Shown in pieces: positions 32,854 through 43,403 of a stretch of DNA of 64,000 nt (its first letter is position 1; the number at the start of each line of letters is the position of its first letter). Origin of the DNA: Cladosporium sp. IMV 00045 (lineage: Eukaryota; Ascomycota; Dothideomycetes; Cladosporiales; Cladosporiaceae). The stretch spans positions 36,879 to 100,878 of the forward strand of contig MSJI02000184.1 of NCBI GenBank assembly GCA_001931905.2. Reading direction: 5' to 3'. The position numbers and the translations under genes are program-made. Under the pieces are notes generated by a model. The model made no database searches and was not told the DNA's origin. It saw only the letters and a program-made list of their open reading frames with translations.

Positions 32854-35213
32854 TCAGGAAGAAGTATCATTATACCCGATCCCCAAGCCGACGGGACAAT
32901 TTGGCACATCCGCCTGCCAACTATCCGCAGTCTGCGCGTAAAGCGGCAAATACGAATTCGTAGTGAAATCCGGCGGCATGTAGAACTGCACGTCAGCATC
33001 AGAGTACGAGCCGCCGAGATCGCCGAGGACTTCGAGCACGTCTTGTTGGATGAAGTCGATGAAGACGAGGTCGACTGTTTCGGGCGAAGAGCCGTTGCTA
33101 GGGAATGTGCCGTTGGCGGCGAAGTATTGCGGGTTTTCAAAGGATGGTATCGCGCTGTGGACGGTGTCGTCGCCGTCGTTGCCGAAATCGTCTTCGGTGA
33201 GGTAGCCGGGTGTGACACCTGTGTTTTGGCGGCGGACGACGCGGCCGAGAGATCGCTTTTGCTTCTGATGGTCTTGGAATAACCCGGGATCTGTGCAGGC
33301 ATCACCAGTTGTTGAGAGAGAAGGATTATAAAAACCAAAGTCTTGAGTGGACAGTGATCGTTTGGCGAAGAAGCTGCCGTTGTTCAGTATGCTCAGGACA
33401 TTTCCTGCCAGTTCGTAGGGAACATCGGGAAGGTATTGGAAGGCGTTGTCGAAGGGCGAGACAATGAAGCTGTCGTCGTAGGTGAAAGGGCCCTTTGGCA
33501 GATCGAAGCGAACGCTTCCTGTGTTCAAGATAAGGACTCGGGCATTGTCTTTCCTTGTTTCATTTACCACAACAGTTGCGAGTGCCTGCTGAAGCAAAGA
33601 ATAGATACTGCCGTTCGAAAGGAACTCAACGCAGGAGACACACCATGTCTGGGGAGCGCAGCCGTAGAGATTTGTCAGGTTGAGCTCCTGGCGAACGTCG
33701 TGGATATCGTCAGTGATGTTGCGACCCTTCGGCGTGTCAAACGATTTGGTCTGGCTTCCTGTGGCGTGGCATTCGAATGTTAGTCGGTTCCAGTCCAAAT
33801 AGCGTCGCGAATAAACTGTGGTTGATGAGTTTGCGTAATCTGACGACGCAGTCGAGCCGTCAGTCGTCGAGTTGATCGTCCTGCGACATGGGTTCGCTAC
33901 ACCAACTGGATTGGCGGCTCCCGTGTAGGCATCACTTTGTACGCCGCTCATGGACAGCCAGCCAAGTGTCTCGCAGTAACGACCCGAGCCCAAAGCTGTC
34001 GATCTGTCATCATAGATTGCAAAGTCTCTGATGTGGTTATGTCCACCAAATATCTGGATTGGTGTTTCTGGCTTGACCGCACGAATGGCACTGTGGACTG
34101 TAGCGAAGGTCGAAGTTTCGACAGTTGGTCTGGCTGGATTGTGACCTATCAACAAGTAGAGATCGACAGGCTTGTCAGAGCGTACGGCGTCTTGGAACCA
34201 TGTTTGATTCACCATCTCGGAGGCTGGGATGACTTTGCTGGCGTTGCTGTTGCCTGTGAAGTTGAACAAAACGCCAAAAGCCATGATCCGGAGGCCGTGA
34301 TCAGTCGTGAAATAGCGATGAGTGACTCCAAGGTATTCGAACTCGGAAGTAGCTGGGTTCAGGACCTGGACGTTGGAGGAGACGTACCGGTCTCCGTATC
34401 TTTTGCTGAAATTGTAGAAATGCTCGTATGTGATTTCGGCTTCGTACAGCTCGTGATTTCCTGGTGTGAGCACATCGTACTCAATCTCCTATAGCAAAGG
34501 GTGTCAGTGACAACTCTTAGCGATGAGATGAGTCTAAATTGATTCAGGAGAGCCACTTTGCCATTACGACTGCGGACTTATCATGGCTTCACCACTGAGG
34601 TCAAATTCCTCATTAATTAAATGCAATACTGCAATCATGCAATCACTTACCTCGAAAAGTCTGTTGCTTTCTACCCCGTTAGGGTCAGTAGCATCGCTCA
34701 AACCCGCACCATCATGGAGATCCTTCGACGCCATCGTCAGTATTTCAAACACAAGTTCAATCGGGGACACTTACACCAGAGTCTACAAGCAGCAAATCAA
34801 CATCGTACTCCTTGGCCTTCGCACGCATGTGCTTTACAAATGACGCGTAGTCTCCCCAATCTGCACCGTAGTTCTGCTCTTTGAGGTGGCCCTCCTGATG
34901 AAGAGCTTCATCAGCAAAAGATCATGACGGCTTCCCATTTCAAGAATCTTACCAGCCAGCCTACTGAGTGTTAGCCCTGCCTCAGCCGGAGTTGCACTTC
35001 AAACGTACCATGAGTGTCTGTCGTGTGCAAGAAGTTGAGCTGTCCCCATTCCAATGGAGCACGTGGCTGCGAGCTCGCGTTGAGAGACTCCGGTTGCATT
35101 CGGCGAACATTTCTGGTGAGGGTGACATCTCTCTCGGGATGTTCACAGCTCTCGCACGCGTGGACAGTCGTGCTGAGGCTGCTAATGGCGAAGGCTAGAG
35201 ACGACCAATGCAT
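32854..35213 (-). CDS. Secreted calcineurin-like metallophosphatase / 5'-nucleotidase-type protein (copy B)
   Basis: Exons 35009-35213, 34953-34960 (8 nt), 34775-34894, 34651-34722 and 32854-34488; 679 aa, the same exon lengths as copy A. Signal peptide and all metal motifs (TTDTHGWL, SGDLHDG, GNHELY, GHNPAR, GGHNHIRD) are kept. Nineteen of 539 residues differ in the last exon, mostly in loops and glycosylation-rich stretches. Intron 4 ends in TATAG here. Confidence 0.85.
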
Positions 35214-35874
35214 TTTGAACTTTGGCAATCACGCAGCAAGTTTAGAACCTGGTGGCTTGTATCAAGCCGGGAGTAGGAAAATCAATTGCGCAAGATGGTT
35301 TTCCGAAGGCAATGGTTTCTTTTTGAGAGGTGTTGGGTCTGACGTGAGCGGCTCCTGCGGGATCGGTGGAAGTTCAATGGACGATTGGTATCATCTAGCT
35401 TGATCATTCGACGCAAGCGGGTGCATGCTGGAACAGGGAAGATCAATGTTCTCAGTCTCGCTCTTGAAAGAAAGTCCATCGAGCTGAAGTCACCGTCACA
35501 TGGTTCACACTTGAAGACGTTGTGGAGCGAGTGATCGTCCGTCTGTGCTGTGAGCTTGGTGAGCTTGTCAAGCCGGATCGCCGGCTTGTTTCCTTGCTGC
35601 TTGCTTATCGGACGACCAACCACCTTCCTATGATAGTATCGCTCATCTCGCTATCTCGGCTCGTCATAGCCGCGCTGCTGGGATCAACCACTCCTGGAGA
35701 GTGTTTGCATCGAACGGAAGAAAAGCTCCAGATTGTCAAGAAATGTATTCAAAGGTCTACGGGGTTCAAAGCTCTAACAGCCCAACCATTAGACATTACA
35801 TCTTGTACTGATTCTAACGGCAAACGCACCCACATTCCCACTTGGCCTTTCCATCAACCTCGTAAAGACATGAT
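35214..35874. other. Intergenic, copy B, 0.66 kb; nothing recognised
   Basis: Counterpart of 19968-20633, with more substitutions and indels than the coding regions around it. Confidence 0.35.
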
Positions 35875-36812
35875 CTATTCCCTAAGAGCCATCCGAATAG
35901 CAACCTTAGTGCACTCATCCAGACTCTCTTTCGGCAAGCCAAGCGCAACATTCGCAACCTTAGCCATCGGATCATCCGGAAAAACGCCCGCGAATACATT
36001 GCAATTGTGGAGCCTTCAAAATCGCCATTCCGAAGCATCTGCATCCCATGACCGAAGCGAGCCTTAGCATCTTCATGCGTGATGGTCCAGTCATTCTCCT
36101 TGCCACCCGTATCTCGCAGAACCGAACCTAGCATGCCCCGCTGCGAGACGGCGAAAGACGACACCAGGACCTGCCTATTCGCATATCTCGAGATCGAGGC
36201 CTCAGAAGTCGGATCTAGCGGTAGATCAAGCACGCGAGCTAGACCGAGTGCCGTCTGCGGCCAAGTGGTGACACTGATCCTGGTCGTCCCTTCATTGAGG
36301 AGCGTCAATGTACGCTTCTCAAAATCGAACCCGAACCGCGCCTCCGTGCAAGAAAGACTGAACTCGTACCAGAAACCACAGCCGATGCTGATTCATTTCA
36401 GACTTTTGGATTCAATGCACTCGCGGATTTTGATCTGACCTTCCGCGAGCATCATGTCTTTCCCAATTTGCATTTGAGCACGGTCGGTGCCCCATTCATT
36501 GGGGACGATGTACTTAAGGTCAGCGGCCGCTGCGGCGTCGGTGAGTTTGAGCGAGCTGGAAGCTGGTGCCATCGCGCCCATGGTGATGATTAGGACGTCT
36601 CGACCGACCATTGCGGTGGCGAGTTGGTCGGGCTGGTCGTAGTCGGATTTTCTGATGTCGTGTACGCCAGATGGCATGGATGAGGAGCTGTCTGGGCGGG
36701 TTAAGGCGGTAACTTTGTGTTTGCCTTCGGCGAGGAGCTGTTGTACGATGTGTCCGCCCACTTGACCTCCGGCGCCAACGATGATGACGTTCTTGAGGTA
36801 TGAGCCAGACAT
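35875..36812 (-). pseudogene. NmrA-type oxidoreductase, broken (copy B)
   Basis: Counterpart of the intact gene at 20634-21581. Reading from the start MSGSYLKNVIIVGAGGQVGG, the frame is open for 139 codons. Then TGG (Trp in copy A's GLKWISIG) has become TGA at about 36390-36392. After the stop the frame continues until the codons for AFFPNDP, where one base is lost near 35985; 9 nt are also missing just after it (copy A codes EHE there). The rest is read in the wrong frame. Substitutions are denser after the stop. The stop alone removes more than half of the protein, so no activity is expected. Confidence 0.85.
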
Positions 36813-38302
36813 TGTGGTAGTGCTTGTAGTCTTCGAACTATGAATCTTGGTAAAGAAGACTGAAGGGCAAATGCCGCTTCGTAGTGGGTTTGATGAATTT
36901 CAATGCGTCTTGCTTGTGAGTTTGAGTAGATTCGCCGTCTCAGGCCTTTCGCCCAAGCATACTTATACCTTTCTTTGGCCGTGCTTCTTCCTGCACGACG
37001 CGGAAAATCTCAGATCTAAATCCGTTAGAGCAATCTCATTTGGAAATTCCATCAGCGAAATAGATCTTTGGAACCTGGCCGATAATTGAAGGTAAACTCC
37101 GAGAGCTGGACTCCGTCCCTTGCATAATGGCGCCGAGTAGCCTCAAACTCAACACTTGTAGAAATCAAATGGTAGCCATGATCAGGCCTAGACTGAGCCA
37201 CATGAAACATATTCGCAGTGCCTGCCGGCCAACGCAGCATTCATTGCTGAATTTGGCGGTGGAAAAAAGCTCAACCAGTGAATGCTGGTGTTATTTTGGT
37301 TCTACGGTCGAAAAGCGAGAAAGCTTTTTGAATGGCTCCAGATTAAGATTCGAAGTCGTCAATGTGTCACGGGTTGCTTAGTACGCGGGACTGTTTTCTG
37401 CTTGATCGTGAGGATAGCTATGACACGAGTCATCAGAAGACCCTCGTCCTGTTTGGAGGCGCAGAAGATTGCCGGAAAGGGAATATGTGGATGTCATGTG
37501 GGAAGGAAGAAGCGCATTCTGGCAATGCCATCAATAGAATCAGGCCTAGTCGTATAGCACTTCAAGCGTGAGAGACAGAAAATATCGCATGAGTTTCTTG
37601 CGGCCATCAAGATGGTAGAGATGAAGCAAGAGACATGGGAAGAATGTTTCGAGAAATTGCCAGGCGAAGTCCATATCGTGTAGAAGTAGGACCATGTGTG
37701 TTCTGCATCGAGACGATAAATAACTCGAATGACATGCCTATGCCGATCACAAAAGGAGTCAAGTGGCTCACACAACCGGCGAGCCGGCGTCACTATTGTA
37801 GCGCCCATGCGCCCCGTTTCGTTCAATAATATCTAGGCAGGCATCGCATCCTGGAGGCTGTGCCATTGCTGCCAAGCAAGAATAACTCCTCCTTCAGGTC
37901 CTTGGGCGTGTCGATCTTGATCTGCTCCACCCAAGCCTTGCAAAGCGCAGCTCTTTGCCCTACTTGGTCTCATACGCCGCTCTCGTATATATTCTCACGC
38001 ATGCATCCTGCAGTTGGAAGAGCTGCCTGGCGCTGGGAGCAAATTTCTCGGTGTCCGTAATTATAGCCTGAATGACTTCTTGTTGAAAATAGCTCTGCAC
38101 TTGTACATATATGTAGTGTTCATCAAGCCAAACGATGTGGAAGCATCAACCAATTTTACTCAATCACAACTGTACATTCACGAATCGAAAGGTTGGCCTT
38201 ATCGAGACACAACGAATCATCTGTCATTTTACTAACGCTTTTCTACAAGCATCAACACCAGAGAATATTTTCATATTCTATATCTCGCGACACAAGACAG
38301 CC
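36813..38302. other. Intergenic, copy B, 1.5 kb; holds one relic
   Basis: Counterpart of 21582-23089. Apart from the membrane-protein relic at 37721-37833 no gene is seen. Several indels of 1-25 nt separate it from copy A. Confidence 0.4.
37721..37833 (-). pseudogene. Relic of the last exon of a multi-pass membrane protein (copy B)
   Basis: Counterpart of 22498-22626, with the same frame break between the GLNSLDSAG-like and LTPFVIGIG-like parts. Its presence in both copies shows the decay is older than the split of the two copies. Confidence 0.5.
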
Positions 38303-38794
38303 ATGCCCATCTTTTCGCGCTCATCCCGCCGCAATCGAGAATCACAAGCAGCCAGTCTGAGGTTTCATGGTCCTGACAACCAAGGCTGCGTAAAATCGAT
38401 CGATTACCACAATCGAGAGGCGACATACTTCAGCATCGCAGGCGACTCCATCTTCCGAACCCTGCCCACGCAGCAACTCATCTGCACGATAAGACGAAGG
38501 TCCTTCTCTGGGAAAACCATGCTCGACATACATGGAAGCAACGTTGAGATCAAGCAAAGCTGGGAAGGCATGCAGTATGGAAAAGACATCATGACTACTT
38601 TTGGTACATTGAAATGGCGTCCAGGAAGTGCGGGATTTGAAGAACTGCGTGATGGACAACAGAACTTGATCGCTCGTGGAAAGCTTCCCGGTTTGTTTGC
38701 AAAGAGCCCGCCACTCTTGGAAGTGTTTTCATTTGGCGATGAATTCTTGTTGGATCTGATATTCGCTTCTTGGATCACCATGTTACGCGATTAG
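38303..38794 (+). CDS. Unrecognised 163-aa protein, possible Tubby-C-terminal-like fold (complete copy B version)
   Basis: 163 aa, one exon, starting MPIFSRSSRRNRESQ. It reads as alternating short strands: ASLRFHGPDNQGCVKSID, ATYFSIAGDSIFRTLP, LICTIRRRSFSGKTMLDIHG, then TTFGTLKWRPGS and LLDLIFASWITMLRD at the end. A closing hydrophobic helix after beta strands, with a G-x-x-L-C-T-I-R-R strand, recalls the Tubby-C-terminal-like (LURP-one) fold seen in many small fungal proteins. This is weak pattern similarity, not an identification. The first 112 codons are repeated before the gap at 23090-23426. Confidence 0.65.
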   Translation: MPIFSRSSRRNRESQAASLRFHGPDNQGCVKSIDYHNREATYFSIAGDSIFRTLPTQQLICTIRRRSFSGKTMLDIHGSNVEIKQSWEGMQYGKDIMTTFGTLKWRPGSAGFEELRDGQQNLIARGKLPGLFAKSPPLLEVFSFGDEFLLDLIFASWITMLRD

Positions 38795-39472
38795 TCGAAG
38801 GGATGGTAGAAAAGACGGTGGAAGATTTTGATCAAATATATGTGTACGATTTCATCTGCGTGATTACATGAACGCCGGCTCTGGTGACCGGTCATTCGCT
38901 CTTTCTTCCATTGTTTTCTTCCATAACACCTCGCAGTACTTTGGCGCCTCGTTTGGGCTTTCATGCTCTGCTGCATTGTTTTCCGCCGTATGTCACTATT
39001 TTAGACCTTGCACATTTTCCTAAAATGCAATAATAGCTCCATCAGAAATTCCACGAAGCACAAGTCTGGATGATTCAGCCAATCCCAGCAATCAGGTATG
39101 TGCGATCCACCACAGCTGAAAACGCGATTCCTGGACCGAAATGCACTGCCACGACGCAATGTCAGGATCTTTACTCGCTCGAGCGAGAACGAGACAACGA
39201 ATGACAGTTCAGCGCAACTGCTCAGCTCTTGGCCCCAAGAGAATGGATTCGCGTGCCAGCGCTGTATTTCACCCAGAACGAACAAGATCAACATGGCAAT
39301 ATGATGTCACTCTCAAATATATAGATATGTGACGGTCGTAAGTCATGCAGTCAGAGCATACCATGTGAGAAATGTACATAGATAAGACCTTCTCCACGTG
39401 TGGCCACAAAAGCAATTGAATCCTGCATCTCTTCGAACCATTGATCGTTGTCTTCTCGGATTCATTCACAAC
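38795..39472. other. Intergenic, 0.68 kb; no gene seen
   Basis: First single-copy sequence after the duplication. 3' UTR of the 163-aa gene and promoter of the serine hydrolase, with AATATATAGATATGTGACG near 39315. Short frames only. Confidence 0.4.
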
Positions 39473-41372
39473 ATGTTTTCCAAAGCAGTGATTGGAGGCC
39501 TTCTGGTTTCTGCCACTCTTTCTCAAGAATATGGGGCTCCCTCAGAGGTAGTCCCACTCCTCGGCCCATCTTTCAGTTCAAACTTCGATCCTGCAAATTA
39601 CGATGTTCTACGAAACGCCCCTGGTGTCCTGGAAAAAAAGATCGAATCTTTGTTTGACAGACAGGTTCTGGACCGTGACGGCTTGATCTTCTCCATCGAT
39701 GTCTTTTCCGCCGCAAGTAACAAGTCTGTCTATGCTTATCAGCATGTGGGCAAATCGCAAGAGAGGGCTCTGACTGGCCCGGAATTGAACCAACAGACAT
39801 CTTCACGCATAGGCAGTGTCACAAAACTGTTCACTGTGTACGCGCTTTTGGTAAAAGCAGGGATCGAAGTATTTGATCATCCTGTCACGAGATATATGCC
39901 GGAGCTGGCGGGTAACAGCTCTGAGTCTCAAGAAGACGAGCATATCGAGTGGGAAAAGATCACAATCGGAGCGCTCGCATCGCATCAAGCGGGTTCTGGC
40001 GGTGCCACAGGTAATCCAATCAAGCACATACATAATGGGCGATTTCATTGCTCAACAACGATACAGGGCTTCTGGAAGGGAGTCGGGAGGGCTCGCCACC
40101 GCTGACGGCCGAAGGTGAGCAAAAAGCGCATGCTCTCAACGCAGAATTCAAGCCCAGATGAATGTCTAATATAATTGCAGATCTGATAACGTACATGCGC
40201 GACGAGAAACGTCCGGTGATCGCTCCATACAGCAAAGCCATCTACTCCGATGGCGGGTTTGCAATTCTGACCGAGGTGCTCGTCCGCCTGTGTGAGCAGA
40301 GCTATGAGGATTCCATTCAAGAGTTACTCTTGAAGCCGTTGGGGATGAACCGGACATCCACTTTCGCTCCGAAAGGAGAGGACATCGACACTATCGATAG
40401 GTCCTTTGTCAGCAACATGACAAGCTTCGGAGAAGATATCCCAGTTGTTGCAGGGTGAGTTGCTCATGACTGCTTCCGCGAAAAAGCTAGGGGATTCACT
40501 AAATGATGATATCCGCAGATCCGGTGGCCTGTACAGTAGCATTGCAGACTTACGATCCGCAGGCCTGTCCATCCTGAACTCGGAACTGCTCTCTAGCAAC
40601 ACAATACGAAGATGGATGAAACCTCTCAGCGGGACGGGCTCGTTGGTACAGCTCGTAGGCGCTCCCTGGGAAATCCAGTCGCCTGGCCGTCCCAGTCACC
40701 TCAGGGGCCTCTCACACGCGCGTTTCAGATCTCTACACAAAAGCAGGAGGCACTGGCGATTATACTTGTGTGCTCGCCCTGTCACCAGACCACGGCATCG
40801 GTTTCTCTATCCTCGTTGCTGGTGATACGGCGTCTCAGGCCCGCTGGCCACTTCGTGACGCGGTAGGAGAGGTCTTTGTCCCAGCATTGGAAGGGGCGGC
40901 CGCCACACATGCTGAGCAAAACTTTGCTGGAACGTTTGTCGACAAGAACTCGCAAGGAACAAACGTAACTTTGAGCGTCGATGATGATCAGCCCGGGATA
41001 GGCCTGAAGTCGTTCTTCGTCGACGGCATCGACATTAGAGCGCTATTCCTTGGGGAGGCCGAAGCCAGTCCGGTGAATGCTTCGATGCGTCTTTATCCCA
41101 CGAGGCTTTCTTCGAATTCGGATTCTCTGGCTTCTCTTTACAAAGTCAAAGGTACTGTGGAAATTTCGTACCGCCTTGTCTCGATCAGGCGCCCCTACGA
41201 GCCTCGAGCGGCGTCTGAAGGTGGAATGGGAGGTCTGTTTGACAATCAGCCATACTGGATGACTGTGGGCTTCCGGGAAAGCATAGACGAGTTTAAATTT
41301 ACGATTACGGATACTCGGCTGGTGACAATCGAGAGCATTGGGATGCAACATGTGTTTGAAAGAGACGGATGA
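39473..41372 (+). CDS. Secreted beta-lactamase-like serine hydrolase with one apparent frameshift
   Basis: Exons 39473-40010, 40067-40114, 40181-40454 and 40519 onward, introns 56, 66 and 64 nt. The N-terminus MFSKAVIGGLLVSATLSQ is a signal peptide. SVTK in SSRIGSVTKLFTVYAL is the SxxK nucleophile motif, and YSDGGF stands where the class C/esterase YxN motif is expected, with Asp for Asn. After GAPWEIQ near 40680 the frame must shift by +1 to reach AVPVTSGASHTRVSDLYTK and then HGIGFSILVAGD, which continues to the stop at 41372. No intron with GT...AG fits the shift. It is therefore either a young pseudogene or a sequencing indel. Family members hydrolyse beta-lactam-like amides or esters; fungal substrates are mostly unknown. 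Confidence 0.7.
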
Positions 41373-42248
41373 ACGTGAGAGAAAGCAGAATGCAACAAAG
41401 CATGGTCGTTTCGTCCTCGGGCGAAGAATAGAGGTCGCAGATCAATTGTCCACGGCTCTGAGATTGTGCGCTGGCTCTATTTACTGTTGTCGCGAAAATG
41501 CGACGCTCTTCTGGCAGTATTGTCTATCCTGCTGAGAGGTGACCGTCTGGAATCTTGCTCGGAGGGAATGATGAGCCGGACATTACATACTGTAATCGCA
41601 CACTGTGATAACCACGATGAACGAACAGATCAACACTGCTGTAAATGAAACCGCACATCACCCCAAAAGCAAATCTATTCTTTAGGAGCCATCTGAAAAC
41701 ACCTTCAATGCACTCATCCAGACTCTCCTTCGGCGATTTCGCCGCAGCTCAGGACTTGTACAATGCTTGTTCGAGGAAAAAGATAACATACGAGCCCAAA
41801 ATCCGTCATTTTGTCTCGCCGCGAAGAATCTTCCGAAGAGAAACCATGGACATGACTTCCTGTGCGTGAGCGAAGTGCGAGATGACGTTCAAGGCACGAC
41901 CGTACAACATGTCACTCATCAGTGAACGAAAACGACTCTTCGACAACAGGACCCCTCAACCACCAGTGTCGTTGTAGTGGCGGAGACATAATTCCGTGAA
42001 CTCCCACGGGAAGCTGATGTCCCCGCAGGGGCCGGCGTCTTGTGGAAGGGGGACGATAACCCGCCCTCGAGAAGACGTAAAATACTCGGACCAAAATACC
42101 CAAGCCGATCACGAAAGGGATTAACTGGCCCGCAGAATCAAGACTATTGAGGCCCGTAACGTCGTTCCATTGATCGTGAGCTCAGTGGCTACGACTACAC
42201 CCGTAGCCGTGACCACGCTTTGCACCAGGTTCAGCATCTGCAGGGTGC
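41373..42248. other. Spacer of 0.88 kb with an NmrA relic and a possible 3' exon
   Basis: Contains the NmrA C-terminal relic (41669-41731). On the minus strand, about 42040-42170, it also contains a coding-like stretch NDVTGLNSLDSAGQLIPFV continuing to IGLGILVRVFYVFSR, the expected C-terminal helix of the membrane protein at 42249-42902. I could not find a donor/acceptor pair in matching phase to join it. Confidence 0.5.
41669..41731 (-). pseudogene. Relic of an NmrA-type gene 3' end
   Basis: The + strand sequence TGCACTCATCCA followed by ACTCTCC-TCGGC and the preceding GAGCCATC block match the last ~20 codons of the NmrA genes at 20634 and 35875. Translated on the minus strand it reads PKESLDECIEGVF, against PRESLDECTKGAI in copy A. 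The rest of the gene is not recognisable upstream. Confidence 0.55.
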
Positions 42249-42902
42249 CTACTCGGCGATCGAGCCACTCCTCAGAATGCTGATCCTCGATACGAAACCT
42301 TTCGTCTTCCTCATCGTTGTTGTGTGAACCCTTATGAATCTGTTGATCCGAAGAGCCAGCATGACGAGCACAGACACTCCCAGCAAGAAGTATACGACAA
42401 TACTGATAACTTGTAAAGCTTTGTCGTTTAGAGGCACCTTCGCAAATATGAAGCCGTACCGTTTACAGTACAGCGAATCCAGCTCTGGAACTTTCGCGAT
42501 CCAAAACCAGAGTTGAAACCCAGTCACGGCGAGAAGCAGCACTGAATGCAAATCACTGTGTATCGATCCAGGATCCACCAGTGGAAACCGCGTCGGATCC
42601 TTGTGCTGGTCGCAGCGAGTGAGGAGTCTCCAGAGAAGTATAGGCAAGAGCGAAATATACGCCCCGAACGTAAGGAGAAGGATGATGTAGATCTCGATAG
42701 AGTAGAGTTGATGTTGGACCGTTTGGATGATGAGGGCTAAAAATGTCGCGCTGATAAAGAAGCCCAGTGAAATGCGTGCGTTCCCGACTTCATCTGGCGC
42801 TAATAGTGTGGCGAGCATACCGCCGTACCACTGGAGGTAGTAACCGAGGCGGATGCCGAGGCCGTACATGTCTGCATTGCCTGAGAAGGTGCAAAGAGAC
42901 AT
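42249..42902 (-). CDS. Multi-pass membrane protein of a fungal family of unknown function
   Basis: 217 aa from MSLCTFSGNADMYG to the stop at 42249. The motif NADMYGLGIRLGYYLQWY is the hallmark start of a fungal family of integral membrane proteins. Hydrophobic segments follow at ISLGFFISATFLALIIQ, IEIYIILLLTFGAYISLLPILL, VLLLAVTGFQLWFWI and VISIVVYFLLGVSVLVMLAL. Relatives end in another helix, and a matching stretch (QLIPFVIGLGILVRVF) lies just downstream at ~42060-42110, so the true gene probably has one more exon, or this copy has decayed after residue 217. Function and membrane are unknown. Confidence 0.6.
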   Translation of the reverse strand: MSLCTFSGNADMYGLGIRLGYYLQWYGGMLATLLAPDEVGNARISLGFFISATFLALIIQTVQHQLYSIEIYIILLLTFGAYISLLPILLWRLLTRCDQHKDPTRFPLVDPGSIHSDLHSVLLLAVTGFQLWFWIAKVPELDSLYCKRYGFIFAKVPLNDKALQVISIVVYFLLGVSVLVMLALRINRFIRVHTTTMRKTKGFVSRISILRSGSIAE

Positions 42903-43403
42903 CTTGATGTTGTTCAGAGACCAATGGTTGCTGCTCGTTCTGTAACTCCGGAGAACACGACACCAGTCCAAATCGATTATGAGGAACGGAGAGTTCGAGA
43001 AAGAACATGAAGGATAGCCTCGACGCGTACTGTTAAAGAGTCATCAACCGTCGTTTCGTTATCTGCAAGTGGCTGCATGGTGGCTGATGCATGTACGACG
43101 CAAGTTCGCCTAATGTGACAGCTCGCATCCACTTCGACCAAAAGATTGAGGAGACCACGAACGTAATGGCAAAAGCATGTGAGAAAAAAGGGCAAATAGG
43201 CGGCGGAGATAGTGTGTGTGTGGAAAAGAAGGCCCATCATATTTGGAGAAGGCTCTTCAGTTCTGCAAACCTTTGTGGTCGTCTCATGTAGCTCGGGAGA
43301 AGGTATGCGTAACACCAGAGAAGAAGATTTCTCATCATCATTCAGTTCGTTTTTTTTATTAGATATACAGAACAAGAATTATGACCAAGATCGAATGGCC
43401 CAT
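42903..43403. other. Intergenic, 0.5 kb; no gene seen
   Basis: Promoter of the membrane-protein gene and 3' UTR of RIO1, both minus strand. A T run at 43349-43356 lies in the RIO1 3' region. Confidence 0.4.

Larger units (their letters stand above)
23447..38638. repeat. Copy B of the 15.2-kb duplicated segment, starting exactly at the N gap
   Basis: Begins at the first base after the gap and matches copy A (8113-23426) to the point where copy A ends. Beyond 38638 the sequence is single-copy in this window. All gene models of copy A recur with the same exon lengths, except that the NmrA gene is broken and the coiled-coil gene has a different 3' end. In the last phosphatase exon I count 19 amino-acid differences in 539 residues. 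Confidence 0.95.

Noticed and set aside
8113..38638. A ten-gene functional cluster or metabolic gene cluster with repeated modules
   Set aside because: The genes are unrelated in role, several are housekeeping, and the duplication is bounded by an assembly gap.
40011..40024. A 14-nt intron or a frameshift in the serine hydrolase at GATGNPIKH
   Set aside because: A 56-nt intron 40011-40066 with normal signals joins GSGGATG to LLEGSREGSPPLTAE, so no break is needed here.
42040..42170. Certain last exon of the membrane-protein gene
   Set aside because: The peptide fits the family, but no splice pair in matching phase joins it to the stop-terminated exon at 42249, so it is reported as possible only.
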